Of a DNA stretch of 64,000 nucleotides, positions 24,086-36,900 are shown piece after piece. Below the pieces are notes generated by a model that was not told where the DNA came from, made no database searches, and worked only from the letters and a program-made list of their open reading frames with translations. The stretch spans positions 1,497,238-1,561,237 of the forward strand of contig JAQFVV010006200.1 in NCBI GenBank assembly GCA_028023455.1, given 5' to 3'. The stretch comes from Epiperipatus broadwayi (lineage: Eukaryota; Onychophora; Udeonychophora; Euonychophora; Peripatidae). Position numbers and translations under genes: made by a program. Position 1 is the first letter of the stretch. Each line of letters starts with the position of its first letter.

Positions 24086-25555
24086 TATTAATTTCCTGAA
24101 AATTAAAATATATAATATATAATCTGACTAACTATTCACTTACTCAAATACATACTAGAAATACATGTACACATAAATACATAAAAAATATAATATTCAA
24201 ACTTTTATATTACTTGAATTGATGTTAAATTTTCAGGAGCTGTAAAAAATAATGCATGTATTATATGATTATATTAAAAAAATCAAGTCTTTTATTAGTT
24301 TTAAGTTAAGTTTAGAAAAACTTTTTTTTTAAAGTTTGTATGAAAATTTCTTTATTTAAGAACTTCAAGAGTAGTGAAGCTTGATGTGAGTAGTGGTCAA
24401 ATTTCCTTTAATTTAATCTTGACCAGAATTAATTGTCCTTGTGCTTTTTTAATATAATGATGCAATATTTTAGAAAGTTGACATGTGATCAATTTACAGA
24501 AAAGGTAAACAGATACTTTCAAGGGTTTTTATTTAACAGCGGAATAGTGATTTTGTTTTTATATGAAACAGCTTTCTTTCCTTCCAATTTTTATAAAAAT
24601 TTGCTGATAGGATTATTATAGTAATGACATCTATTTTGAGTGCAGGTGGAATCTTAATAGCTCCATAACAAAACTTCAGGAAAGGGTTAGGCCATTTGAC
24701 CCTTTTCTACTTTAACTTTTCAGCCACACATATTGATGTTTGAACAAAAATACAAATTTATAAGAAGTTCAATGATTATGGCAGATAGTTTAAGTGGAAA
24801 GTGAAGTTTTCTTAAACTATTTTATCTTATTAGCACATTTTTTCTATTATCTTTCCATGAAAATATTGTAAAAATTGTAGAATACATAATGTAATGCAAC
24901 ATTTGATTAGCTTTTTATAAAAAATTTGAGAATGATTCAAATTAGTATTTAGACTTCTTGAGATTAAATATTTTTAAAAAAATTTAATAAATTAAATAAT
25001 TTTACATAAAATTGATGTAGGAGCTCTCAAAAATATAAATTCTATTTATTAATTTTAATTAAATTCACACATACAAATATAAACTAATTTATATTGACTA
25101 AACTTTGAATTATGATCAAGTTTTTTAATACTTATTTAAAATTAATAACATTTAAAAATAAACATTCCAAGATAGATATAGACTAATTATTTAATAAACA
25201 AAAAGAATATAAAATAAATAAATAATTAGTAAATGACTTCATGCAAAAATAAAAATGAAGTAACGAAATACAAATTTTTTTTAATTCATATGTAAATCTA
25301 GAAATGTGCATATTGCTATAATATATATATATATATTAGCATTCCACTAAGTGCTCCTTATTAATAATCTTTCTTGTGTACACAGAAGAAATCAAATAAA
25401 AATAAGAATAAGAATATTAATATTTATAAAATGGTTAATAATGTATAAAAATATATAATTATCAGGCTCATTGAAATATTTGTATTCTGTAAAATGTATA
25501 ATGTAGAGTATTATATGTAATGTATTATATAAATAATATGTAATGAAATATGTAC
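24086..25555. other. AT-rich DNA with no gene seen; short TA microsatellite
   Basis: A (TA)n run at about 25320-25337. Frames are short and unrecognised. Confidence 0.5.
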
Positions 25556-25569
25556 TAATTGTATGGTCA

Positions 25570-25660
25570 TTGTAGCTCTGATGAAGACTGCTGGTTAGTC
25601 GAAACCATAAGAAAATATCAAGGAATAAATTTTTTTTGGTTGCATTGTAAAAGTGATTAA
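25570..25660 (+). mobile_element. Penelope-type end with hammerhead-like core
   Basis: CUGAUGA at 25578, then GACU...AGUC stem, then GAAAC (25601). Core bases are intact and helix II has 4 bp. No matching helix I strand or NUH triplet follows in the next 30 nt, so this is a relic or a motif conserved for another reason. The same signature recurs at 22.1 kb. Confidence 0.55.
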
Positions 25661-26814
25661 GATGTATAAATGGTATTATACAGTAAATATCCCAATATAA
25701 AATTTATTATGCAAAAATGTTGTCAAGCAATTATTTTCACTTATGCAACTTAATAAGTCAATATTCCACTCATGGATAAAAGATATTAAATGCAATAATT
25801 CATATTGAAACATGAACTCAAAAGCAAATATTGACATAATGGTAAAGTGGAAAAAAATTGTTAATTTCAGGATCAAAATGAAATTAAAATAACTGAGATA
25901 AAAATATTTATTTTCATCAGTCAAAATTATGAATTTTAATAATTCTCGTAAAGTATGAATAAAATGTAATTGTACTTATATTTTTTAAACTTGTTATATT
26001 TTCAAATTTTTAAACATAAAAATCGTTATAAATTTAAAATTTAAATGGTGGTATAACTATTTACCTAAGGTCTGGCAACAAAAGCAACTTTATAAGAGCC
26101 TTTCTTTTTTTTGAATTTATGTTTTGATTCACAGAATGATAACATATATGTTCTATGTCTAATATACATCTAACAGACTGGCCTTTGCTGTGTTTGAATT
26201 TGAGATTGCTGATATATATTATTTTGTGATTTTGTTATTCTACTTTCCAATCTGAATAAACTGTCTAACATTTTTTATCTTCTTCTACATCATAATTTAT
26301 ATAATAGTAATGTCAAAATATATAAATATGAAAGTGCAGCTTTCATAATTATTTTCCAAAAATATAAATTTTGTGTTGAAAGTTAGATTACTGTTTACAT
26401 GTCTGTTATAATGTTTGAGCAATAATTATATTCTAATACACATGCTTGATTGTTATATTTAAACTATGTTTGTTAAGATCTCTGCATGAAAGCAAGTAGA
26501 ATGAGTAATTAGGTAATAGAGTTTTATGATCAAATATTATTAATCATATGGTCAATTACACAAGAGGTTATGTGACATTTCAGCACTCTAGGTGCAAATA
26601 GAGCATTATAATAGATCTATTTGGTTAATCTGAACAAAGTTTTTTCATTACATGGCTAAGAATAATTTCTGAAAGTATCAGTTTTAATCTGCAAATCTGT
26701 CACTGTCATAATCTCAAAGCAATGAAAACACTTGATTATCATTGGTGAAAATTTATTATTGTTTACAATCTTTTAATAATATCAACATATTAAAAAAATT
26801 TTTTTTCTTTTCAA
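25661..26814. other. No gene seen
   Basis: AT-rich, no shared repeats recognised. Confidence 0.5.
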
Positions 26815-26915
26815 AAACTTTTATTTTCTTATACCAATACTGAACATATATTTATATAATACAAACCCAACGTTTCAAATATTTTATCTTCTTACAGTCA
26901 TTTTCAAGGATCTAA
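26815..26915 (-). mobile_element. Strongly decayed Penelope-type end
   Basis: The minus strand reads CTTGAAAATGACTGTAAGAA, an AT-rich bridge, then TTTGAAACGTTGGG. This is the order of the hammerhead-like signature, with the UGA core and the GAAACGUU part recognisable but helix II gone. Confidence 0.4.
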
Positions 26916-29715
26916 AAAACAACACGAAATACATATTTATAAATAAAACCTCAGTTACATAAATATCCTCATCTCACATTAACACAAACTGTAACAAACA
27001 TAATAATCATACATAATTACATTTTATTTACATCTCTCTCCCACTAATATTTATTATTACACTTCCTTTTACATTATTTAATTACAAATCTTAAAATCGT
27101 CCAAGAAACTTTTTATACAAATTTAATACCAACCCTAATTTCAAATGACTTCCCCCTTTTTAAATCTTATCTAAAAACTCATCTCAAAACTACATTCGTA
27201 ATCTATAGCTTTAAATGCATATAAAACAAATATAAACAACTTTTTTTAAAAAAAAAAACCTTTAACAATTTACTTAACCCATTTAAACATTCAATTTTAA
27301 TACTATTTAATTTAATACTTTTAATACTATTTATTTTAGCATTTCAGTTTAAAACTATATAATAAATTTTAATAAGTTCTTTAATCACTTTTTAATGCAG
27401 TAATATGTGTTTGTATGAATATGTTGTCAGCAGCAGAGAATATACTTTTTCATATATATTGTAACCTTACAGTGTCACTATAAATTGGCTATTATATTTT
27501 AAAAACTGTAAAAATTTTATTGGCTTTAATTTTTATAGTTAAGCAAATATATTCACCACTGTCATTGGTTGGATAGCATAGAAGATAATCATTATCATAT
27601 TTAAATAGTCTCTCATACTAATGCTTATGAGAAATATATAAATTTATAAAGCATTTTTGAATGGCTTCTCCAAGCACATTCTTTTTGTTGGACTTCTATA
27701 TTTATATAAAGAAAATATATGTACTCATATTCATGCTTATATTTCATTGTTATTCTTATTAAGAAATAAAATTATTAATTGTATAAATCAAAAAAAGTGC
27801 TCATACATAAAACAAATAATTCAAAAATAGAATTATAAATCCAATATTACAACACTAAAATATTTTATTTACGTGCAGAATAAACAGTTCCTACATTTTA
27901 TATTTTGTGTGTGTAAAAGCATACATGTTTAGATTTTTATTCATCAAATATTGATTTAGTTGATAGAATATTTATTAAACAAAAAATTATTTATTTAAAA
28001 GTTTAAATTCAATTGAAATAAATATCTGAGAACTATTATGGTTTTATGATTTATTTATTTTAAATAAATGCTTGAAGAATAATTTCAAAACCTGTAAATA
28101 AAAATGAAGTGATTAAAAAAGTCTGAAATGTTTTTTTTTCTTCATTTTTGAAGCGGTTTCTAAAGTTTTACTATTTTGATTCAAAAATTTTAACTCTAAC
28201 ACTTTAATCAGCAGTGACCATAATAGCCACTTTCAATATTTTGTGGGCAAATGCATGTGGAAAATATTCTGTAATCCAGACAGCATATGATAACTGGTAT
28301 AAAAGCTGACGTTTGGAAAATTCAGTCTCTACAAACTTCTTATTGCTGTCAGAACCTAAACAGGTTCAAATTGTTTAAATAGGCATGTTGTTTGCCATCT
28401 ACAAGATAACCAGCTAGACCAACATCTAGGAAGTTGCCTTTGCTGGGGTAAATGACTTCTGATGATTCTAGGAGAAAGATGAACAACAACAGATAAACCA
28501 AACACCACCATTAATTAATTCATTAATTCTTTATTTCAAGAAATCTCATTTATTATAGTCAACTGTTGTGAAAAAATGGTCAAATTGACTTGTGGAAGGC
28601 TGTCTCACTACTTCAACAATAAATCCCTGAATTTCTTCAATTGAAAGTAATGGTAATTGACTGATATATTTTGAAAAATTATATTTAATTTCAAATAAAT
28701 TTTTTAAAAATATAATAAAATAATTGTTCTTTTACTTCAAAAAAAGGTGTATATGTGTCATTAGTGTAAATTTATCTCATCTTTAATTACGAAAGGAAAC
28801 ATTTTTTAAATAATATTTTTTAAATTCAAATAAGCTTCCATACAATAGCAAAGAGCAATGAAAATTGCTTTGTTATAAATAATAAACTATTTGTTTTAAC
28901 AGAGATATAATCATAATTATTGACATTATGGATTAAAGATCTATAAATGAATGGATTAATTTTATATCTCAAATTAAAGAAGTTATGAATACTGATCTTT
29001 TGGATTAAATTATAGCATCTTCTCAAATGAATTAAATCTATGTGTGGAATAAACTTAAACTATGAATTTATATCCAGTGCTTAAGGAATTGTATTATGGA
29101 TTATCAATGCTAAATATTTAAATACCATTTAATGAATAATGGATTATGAAGCTAAATATTTAAAGACCACTCCTGAATTGTGGTTTACCAAAACAAATAT
29201 GAAATATGACAAATATCCAAGTTATAAGCAATCTTAAAATGGATTAGTATGTTTAGTATATATTATCCTGGACATATATGCTAAGTGATATTTAGTAATC
29301 TTTAGGCTGTTTCCAGAAAGGATGATATTACAAAAATGAAATTAATTGTGCAATAAACCGAACGGATTATTTAATGCACTTTCTCATAATCACTTTTTTT
29401 CTATTTAGTTAATATTATAGTTGGTATTAATGTAATAAAGTTTTCTCAGATATTACTATGCTCAGATACAGGTAATATTATTATTGTTGAGAGTGGTTTA
29501 GGTTGGGTAAATATAAGTAACTATTAAACTTATATGGGTTCTTAAGTTTCAACCTCAAAGTTAAATGGAGTTAATCATCCTTATATGGATGAGTAAATTT
29601 ATAAAGAATATTTTATGCATCACTCTTATTATTCTTTTTACAGTTTTATAGTATATCTCAAAAAATTATATACTTTTCAAAAATATGTAAAACTACAAAA
29701 CTTGTACCGTTCAAG
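26916..29715. other. Gene-free AT-rich DNA with one less AT-rich patch
   Basis: The patch at about 28290-28620 is richer in G/C and has an even base mix, but neither strand gives an open frame longer than a few dozen codons or a family motif. It could be an old unrecognised repeat. Confidence 0.45.
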
Positions 29716-29719
29716 TGAA

Positions 29720-30236
29720 TATGAAAAGGTAAGTATAGCACCAAAATAAAGACTTAATTAAAAGCACTGAGATAGCTTTTGGCAGATTGCTGCCAGAATC
29801 AGTGCTAAATCAAGCTGCATCATTAATATATATATATATATAGTGGTGAAGATCAACATGTAAATAAGGCCTGGTGTGCCAATTAGATGTTCCTTTTTTG
29901 ACAATGGGACACTGGAAACCTTTTCTATTAATAGAATGAGGATCCCTGCCAATTCTCATAGCCTCTTTACATTTTCTTTTCCTAACATTCCTCTTTGCAC
30001 ATATTGTTATAACATTAGAGGAGTGAAAGTTTGGTCTGTGCCCTGCTCATGATCAACAAGGATCGATTTGTATTCATGATTTAACTTTGTTTATTATACA
30101 AATACATGAACTAGGTGACTCTAATTGATCTGTTAGTGCAAGATTCCCCATATTTGACTGAGCTACAGGCTGAGGCAAGCATGAGATTTATATACAACCT
30201 GGAAAGCATGTTCAAAAGGAATTCTGTCTTTGTTGT
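29720..30236 (-). repeat. Left inverted arm flanking the Penelope-like elements
   Basis: Inverted relative to 32146-32700. Matched blocks include AGATTGCTGCCAGAATCAGTG, TCTATTAATAGAATGA, AGCCTCTTTACATTTTCTTT and GGATCGATTTGTATTCA, each found mirrored in the right arm, and CATGTTCAAAAGGAATTCTG near its inner edge. The arms have diverged clearly, so the structure is old. Confidence 0.75.
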
Positions 30237-30448
30237 TTAAAAGTTGTTGAAAGAGAGAGGGGGTGATCTGAATCCCACTCTGAAAATGTCCATGCAAATC
30301 TTTTAAAGGTTCACTTCAATATGAGGGATATATGGTAAGCTTATTCACAGTTTAAATGATGAATGAATGAATCATATGATTACCATTGAATGGTATGTTC
30401 TCTTATAATTTGAAAACAACATCCTACCTAAATATTTAGTCTATTCAG

Positions 30449-30598
30449 CTAATGACATTTATATGAGGTACATAGATAACATATTCATATGTGCTTTAGA
30501 GGATCAAATTAATAATATACATCTAGAAGTAAATAAAATGTCACTTCTAGAATGGATTATTGAAAATGAAGATAACCAATGGATAAGATCAGTTGTAT
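30449..30598 (+). pseudogene. Older Penelope-like RT fragment, 5' half
   Basis: The frame reads YMRYIDNIFICALEDQINNI and then an LEVNKM stretch. This is the RT box C neighbourhood (family Y-x-D-D, here Y-I-D-N) and the following helix. It ends near 30598. The continuation appears to lie past the next element, at 31866-31990, as if one reading frame had been split by an insertion. Confidence 0.6.
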
Positions 30599-30604
30599 AT
30601 GATG

Positions 30605-31643
30605 GATGAAGGTTGGCCTATGGGTTTTCCTGTTTTAGCAATTATATGTAGTTATGTGTTGTCATATTATGAAGGGATGATTTTAAAAGAATATTTTATG
30701 ACCAGTATTAAAAGTTATTTTAGGTATGTGGATGATAGGATCAAATATGATAGTGCAAAAACTGTTTATTAAATTAAATGATATTTCTGGGCTAACGTGG
30801 ACTATTACTTCTGAAGATAGTGAGAAGAGTGTAAAATATCTTGATTTGATTTTATGGAGAGAAGGTAATAAAATTAATAATAAAATGGTGTTGAAACCAT
30901 TATCAATTAGAGGAGTTGTTCTTCCAAATTCAAATGTTCCACTTACCTGTAAATTGACTGGTTTTAGAACATTTCTTTTTAGAAATGATATTTTGTGTAA
31001 ATTTCAGAGTGATAAAATGATTAATATTGAAAGATATGTGAATGATTTATTGGATGTGGGATATAGTAGGACAAATATTTTAGGTGTACTATATAGGTTT
31101 AGAAATAGATGGAGAAAAGATAATATGGAAAATAAAAGGTGGATAGCATTGCCTTATGTAAAGGATATTGTTTATAATAAGATTACATCATTGGTATCTG
31201 CTGATTTTAATGTTGCATTTAAAGTGGGTGCAAATACTGGAAGATTGGTTATTAATGGGAAAGATTCTATTGATTAAAGCAACAAATGTAATATTATATA
31301 TAAAGTGGTATGTCATTGTGGATATAGTTACATCAGGGAGACTAAATGTGCATTGAAAAAGAGGATTAGGGAGCATGAATTATTATATAATAAGTTGTGT
31401 TGTTTTGCAGATAGGTATAAATCTGTTTTTGCAGAACATGCAGTGATTTGTAATGGAGAATTCTGCTTTGATAGAGTTTTTATTTTGCATATGGAAAATG
31501 ATTTGAAGAAAAGAAAAATTAAGGAGTCCTATTTTATAAATAGTATGGATAATGTATTGAATAAACAGTGTCATTGTGTTAATATTCACAATTTATGGAA
31601 AGTAGGAAATTTACATGGGAGCGTTACTGGTGTGAGAGTTTAA
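30605..31643 (+). pseudogene. Penelope-like retroelement: RT palm/thumb plus GIY-YIG endonuclease
   Basis: Reads RT box B GWPMGFPVLA (about 30615), then box C FRYVDD (about 30720) with both Asp present. A frameshift near 30765 moves into the frame of 30726-31643. That frame gives LDLILWR and the thumb, a single in-frame TAA at 31275-31277, then a C-terminal GIY-YIG domain. The domain has IIYKVVCHCGYSYI (GIY-YIG strands, third position of YIG changed to R), KKRIREH with the conserved Arg, AEHAV, and RKIKESYFI with the catalytic Glu. RT followed by C-terminal endonuclease is the canonical Penelope order, not the permuted order described for Naiad. Only about two lesions in 1 kb mark it as recently dead; the N-terminal part of RT is missing. 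Confidence 0.85.
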
Positions 31644-31772
31644 TAATATTTAAATATTAACATATTGCTACTTAAGATGGCAAAATATGCCAAATCTGGC
31701 TATAGCAAAGGATATTAATCTTCAATTTTATATAGGCATTTTTTAAAATTTTGTAGTTTTATTCTAGTGGAT

Positions 31773-31776
<4 letters not shown>

Positions 31777-31865
<89 letters not shown>
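31777..31865. repeat. (TA)n microsatellite
   Basis: About 88 bp of pure TA at the 3' edge of the younger Penelope-like element. It may have grown from the element's tail or from a TA-rich target. Confidence 0.95.
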
Positions 31866-31866
<1 letters not shown>

Positions 31867-31992
31867 AAAAGGATGAGCTTGATTACAAAATTAATGTAAA
31901 ACCAATTCAAGTCAGAGAAGTCATTCATCCTAAGTTGAAAATTCCATTTGAACATAAATTTTCAGGCCTGAAAGGTTTCTTACATTGACTCA
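31866..31992 (+). pseudogene. Older Penelope-like RT fragment, 3' half
   Basis: The frame INVKPIQVREVIHPKLKIPF then EHKFSGLKGFL aligns, position for position, with MVLKPLSIRGVVLPNSNVPL then TCKLTGFRTFL of the younger copy (about 30880-30990). It is the thumb region and continues where the 30449-30598 fragment stops, minus a few residues. Confidence 0.65.
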
Positions 31993-32145
31993 AGATAAAT
32001 CAATATTGAGTTGTATATTATGAATTTAACAAATATCAGATATAACTTGTTGGAAAAATTTTATAGTAATGTCAACAAGTTGCTGACAATGTTAACCCGG
32101 TTAAACTGTGGATAAGCCTACCATACATCTCTCACACTTTCAGAA

Positions 32146-32700
32146 TGAACAACACAAAAAATAGAATTCTTTTTGAACATGATCCCCATATTGCATATAC
32201 AATTTCATACTCTGCCTCAGCTTGAGCTTAGTGTCTTGAGGGAATATCACATTAAAAGATCAATGAGAGTTGCCCATCAAACATATTAGTATAATAAAAA
32301 AAAAGTTAAATTGTGAATACAAATCGATCTTTTTTGACATGAACAGGTTACAGGACATATCTTTCCTTCACCTAGTGTTATAAAAATATGAACAGAGAAG
32401 GATGATAGGAAAAGAAAATATAAAGAGGCTTGGGCTATTGCAGAAACCGTCATTCTATTAATAGAAAAGATGTCTGGGTCCCATTGTCAAAAAAATGGGA
32501 TATCTAATTTGCATACTAGGCTTTATTTACATATTGATTTTTGGACTTTATTTACATAATGATCCTTGCCATTATACATACATATTTTAACAATACAGCT
32601 CAATTTAGCACTATGATTCTGGCAGCAACCTGACAAAATTTAGCTCTGTGCTCTTAAGTCTTAATTTTGGTGTTATGCTTATCTTTTCATAATCACTTGA
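32146..32700 (+). repeat. Right inverted arm flanking the Penelope-like elements
   Basis: Mirror of 29720-30236. It includes AATACAAATCGATC, TAAAGAGGCTTGGGC, CATTCTATTAATAGAAAAG and TATGATTCTGGCAGCAACCT. Penelope-like elements often insert with inverted terminal copies, so the arms plausibly belong to the older element. Confidence 0.7.
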
Positions 32701-33169
32701 TCAGTACAAGTTTCATAGTGTTATATATTATGATGTAACAAGGCTGTCTACGGTTTTAGTTATATTTTGTTAGTGGAGTAGCACTCCTAACATTTAAGTC
32801 TGCAAATAAAGGTAGGATCTTGAGGTAAAAACAAATAAGCCCAATGTGGTAAATATCATGTAGGTATGCTAAGCAGTGGTTTGTACTTCCTTCTCTTGAA
32901 AGGGTGAAAACTTCTCCAACATTATTAAGTGAAGTTGATTAATAATCTTCCAGTATTTAAATTGAGGATTATTATGAAATAATAAACAACATATTCCTAT
33001 TTAAACATCACATGATCACTATCTCATACTAGCACATAATTGTTATTAAACAATTCAAAACAAAGCAAAACTCTCCATACAGTAGTGCCATCTTGTGCTA
33101 ACAAGAGCAATCAATGGATGCCAGAAGGCTTGTGCATAAAATCCCTATTTAGTGCCTACTCATCCAATA

Positions 33170-33211
33170 TCCCCAGACTAGTTTCTGGCTTGTGGCCTTC
33201 ATCAGTGAGGA
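33170..33211 (-). ncRNA. Hammerhead ribozyme (Penelope type)
   Basis: Minus strand: UCCUCA, CUGAUGA, helix II GGC-CACAA-GCC bounded by an A-A apposition, GAAA, CUAG, UC, UGGGGA. Helix I pairs 6 of 6 with one G-U. With A15.1/U16.1, helix III is the palindrome ACUAGU. The core is intact. The A-A at the base of helix II is shared by all copies of this subfamily. Confidence 0.78.
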
Positions 33212-33359
33212 GTCTTGGATCTGAGAGCTTGGATTGAAAATATTAATTGTGTTTTCAATTTCATTCTCATAGTTTTGTAGTTAAATAGAGTTAAAACGTG
33301 GGTGCTGGAGGGTTGCATTAGATCCTAAGATCTAGGTGCAGTGCTCTCAGATCCAAGGC

Positions 33360-33401
33360 TTCTCACTGATGGAGGCCACAAGCCAGAAACTAGTCTGGGG
33401 A
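33360..33401 (+). ncRNA. Hammerhead ribozyme, core mutated
   Basis: Same design as 33170-33211, but the core reads CUGAUGG (last A changed to G) and helix I starts UUCUCA. The changed base is one of the invariant ones, so cleavage should be lost. Confidence 0.7.
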
Positions 33402-33824
33402 TATTGGATGAGTAGGCACTAGATAGGGATTTTATGCACAAGCCTTCTGGCATCCATTTATTGCTCTTGTTAGCACAAGATGGCACTACTGTATGGAGAG
33501 TTTTGCTTTGTTTTGAATTGTTTAATAACAATTATGTGCTAGTATGAGATAGTGATCATGTGATGTTTAGTGGTTTAACACCAATCATGCCTAATAGGAT
33601 AGTGGTGGCCATGGTTGTTAAAGAGCCAAAGACACCAAAATGTATGGGTGCTGAATTGAGTTCAGACCCATATGACTATATAGGCTATTGAGCTTGGATT
33701 GAAAATATTAATTGTGTTTTCAATTTCACTCTCATAGTTTTGTAGTTAAATAGAGTTAAAAGGTGGGTGCTGGAGGGTTGCATTAGATCCTAAGATCTAG
33801 GTGCAGTACTCTCAGATCCAATGC

Positions 33825-33866
33825 TCCTCACTGATGAAGGCCACAAGCCAGAAACTAGTCTGGGGA
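33825..33866 (+). ncRNA. Hammerhead ribozyme (Penelope type)
   Basis: UCCUCA, CUGAUGA, GGC/GCC stem, GAAA, CUAG, UC, UGGGGA: all core bases and helix I intact. It is the best plus-strand copy of this subfamily and lies 465 bp downstream of the mutated one. Confidence 0.78.
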
Positions 33867-33975
33867 TATTGGATGAGTAGGCACTAGATAGGGATTTTAT
33901 GCACAAGCCTTCTGGCATCCATTGATTGCTCTTGTTAGCACAAGATGGCACTACTGTATGGAGATTTTTGCTTTT

Positions 33976-36900
33976 ATATTCCTATTTAATGATGTCTTCA
34001 TAACATCGACTGATAACACTTTATATATATATCCCAAGTTCAAATTAGATTTCGAAGCAAACAGTAATATTTGTTAAATATTTTATATATAATTATTCAT
34101 TTTTATCATTTATTTTATATTGTATAATAAAGTAATTGATACTTTTTTTAATATTTCTGTTTTGTCATTATTAAAGAAACATCATTACTGTATATTCACG
34201 ATATAAAAATCATATTTAAGATATTAGCTTACACATAAAATTTATTTTGGATTAAATACATCATTATTGTATTAATACTAACTGAAATATAATAGAATTG
34301 GCAGGAAATAGTGTACATAAAATCCCTTTTACATTGTCTTATCCTAGAATGCATAAACATAATTGGTATCCATACATTTATTTTCTTATTTTATATAATC
34401 CTGAGATAAATTATTAATCAACTTTGTGTTTAAATTTGCTAGCCTTAATTTAAAACACAGATTCAATTATTATTAATTAATGCTTATAGTAGGAAACAAT
34501 ACATTTACCAAAGATTTTTATTATTAAAATAGAATAAGATTAAGAGTACAAGCATTATTATTTTAAAACCCTGAGAAATTTATTTATTATTTTATTAAAT
34601 GCGAATCTATTATCAAAATATAGAATAGTTTTGGCTTATGTAGAAATAAATAAAACTCGTATGAATAATAATTGCAAGTCAAGTGAGAGTTAGTATTATC
34701 ACTCCATTTTTCACATTATTAAATTAAACGCACTTTTTCTACATTATCGCAACCGAGATCGCGTTCTCATCTTTCTTTAATTTCAGATTTGGCATTTCTC
34801 AAACGGTCCATCTTTTGATTTCAAATGATATATTATTTTTTTCTCTAAAATATTTTAAATATATATATTCAACACGCGTTCTTTAAAAGGCTAATTATAG
34901 TTTATATTATAACTCTAAAGATTAAAGTTAATTGTGTTAATGACCATCAAGCAATACCATATTATTACTGACGATGATCAAAAAATATTGCATGAAACTA
35001 GTACATTATTACAAATTTCCCAATTACTGCTGAACAAACATTTTAAATACCTATATTTTAAAAAGTTAACGTACCAATCATCGTCAAGAAATCATTGACA
35101 CTGAAGCATATCAGACATTGTCAAAATGTCATTCACCAATTTTGGTTATCATCATACAGATGACACAAATACTTTCCATTATATCAATCATCAATTCTGA
35201 TAAATTGTTACCTTAACCATCTTTAATTAAGTATTCACACTATTTCCATTATCGCATTAGCCTTATTATTTTTAAATGTAATAATACTAATTATTATTAT
35301 CACCACATCATCTCTTTAGACTTACATGTAATCATATTAATCATCATCATCGCATCTAAAATGAATTTTTAAATATTTTGTTTTTCTCATGTTGTTTTCA
35401 GCTCTCTTTACTTTTTTACCTTTATTAATTTTTCAACAAATTTGAAACGAAGCTTTAACTTGTATGTTTCTCCCAAGACATTTTCTTCTTTCCACTTCAC
35501 CGTACAAGCTTAAGTCACCTCGTTAAAATGTGATAATCCTGCGTTGCCAATATAAATATTAATTGCATGCAGTTGTTTATAACAATCAATTTTAATCACT
35601 GAGAATAAATGTCTGCAGGCAAAACCACAAACTATTATTTCATCTTTATTACACAGCTTCTCAGTAATAGATATCCTTCAGCATTCTTAGCGAGATCCTT
35701 AGAGACGGAAATATTTCCGGATCAAAATTACAAGAAATAGAGTGCTTTCAAGAACAGACACTATAAGACTTTAGAAGAAAGTTATAACTAAATGCTAAAT
35801 TATAATAAATCATTATACTAGGCAAGGTAGAAATAAATTTCCTAATTAAAGCTTGCAGGAAGTAAAGTATATAGATATTTTTCTTTTCCGTTAAAAATAT
35901 AACGATCTGTATAATTTAAAAAAGTTTACTAGGCAAAAAATAAATAAATAGTTTAATACAAAGTTCAATTATTTAACCACTTCATGTATTTAATTCTTAT
36001 TGGTTACATTCTTTATCAGAATCACCTCTTTACGATGAAAATAATGAATGATTTCAAAGACCTGTCCGCTTAATTAAGTGATAGAAGTCGAGCGGCGGAT
36101 TCAAAGCTAAAGTTCCCGGGATTAATTGTAGGCTGAATAACGCAAATAACAACTAAAAGGAATTGTTATATGCTCAATTTGAGATAAAAATGCACAAAAA
36201 TCATGTAACTTGCCATGTATATGTGTACGATTACGGTAATCTTAGATAAATAAATTACGAAATAAAATTTGCATAAATTATTAAATAAAAATAATTTGAA
36301 TAAAAGTTGGATTAGCCTTAGAAGCGGATGTTTTGAATTAATTTTGCTGATGATATAGATAGAATCTTGGTAAAACTATTGAATACTATTTCTATCGGGA
36401 CAATCATAAGTACAATTACAGTATATCTAAAACAATAAATATATATAAGCATGTGATTTCTTATTTAAATATTTCAAAATCTTTTAGCATCTTTTTCTTT
36501 TTTAAACTTGTTACTGTCTATTAATTTCAATAAACATTATAACTCATACAATTTTTAGTGATTCTAGTATGTACGTTCCACCCTTTTCATGAAACTGCAT
36601 GCTATTCAATATAAAACCAAAGAAAAACTAATCGATATAAAAAATAAAATGTCAGCATTTATTTTTGAATTTACAAACACAGAAGTATATTAAATAAAAT
36701 CATGAAACTCATATATTTTATAATAAAAATGACTCATTTGACAAAACAATATCAATTACTTAATAAATAGATACATCGATGATAAAATGTACATAGAAGA
36801 ACTCAAATCTAAAAGAAATATCAATATTGATTATTGAATTCATGATGTCCAGAATTTAGGTAAAAGTCTGTATTAAATAAAATGAAGAAAATATATTTTG

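Larger units (their letters stand above)
33004..33975. mobile_element. Three-copy Penelope-type hammerhead array (one inverted, two direct)
   Basis: A minus copy (33004-33227) abuts two plus copies with a 465-bp period (AGCTTGGATTGAAAATATTA at 33226 and 33691; CTGATG at 33366 and 33831). Each unit holds TTGTGTTTTCAATTTCA, GGGTGCTGGAGGGTTGCATT, the TCTCAGATCCA block, the hammerhead, GTAGGCACTAGATAGGGATT, and a tail with AAGATGGCACTACTGTATGG. The middle unit is complete to ATCATGTGAT and then runs through a spacer (GTTTAGTGGTTTAACACCAA...) before the third starts. Flanking copies stop at the TTTTGCTT boundary. The layout resembles the terminal repeats of Penelope-like elements without the coding body. 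Confidence 0.78.

Noticed and set aside
31764-31988. Overlapping plus and minus frames rich in Ile-Tyr repeats
   Set aside because: They are translations of the (TA)n microsatellite. Only the last part of the plus frame (31866-31988) has real similarity, to Penelope RT.
33040-33531. Two similar frames beginning MLLNNSKQSKTLHTV on opposite strands
   Set aside because: They are translations of the inverted hammerhead-element copies, overlapping the ribozyme, with no similarity to a protein family.
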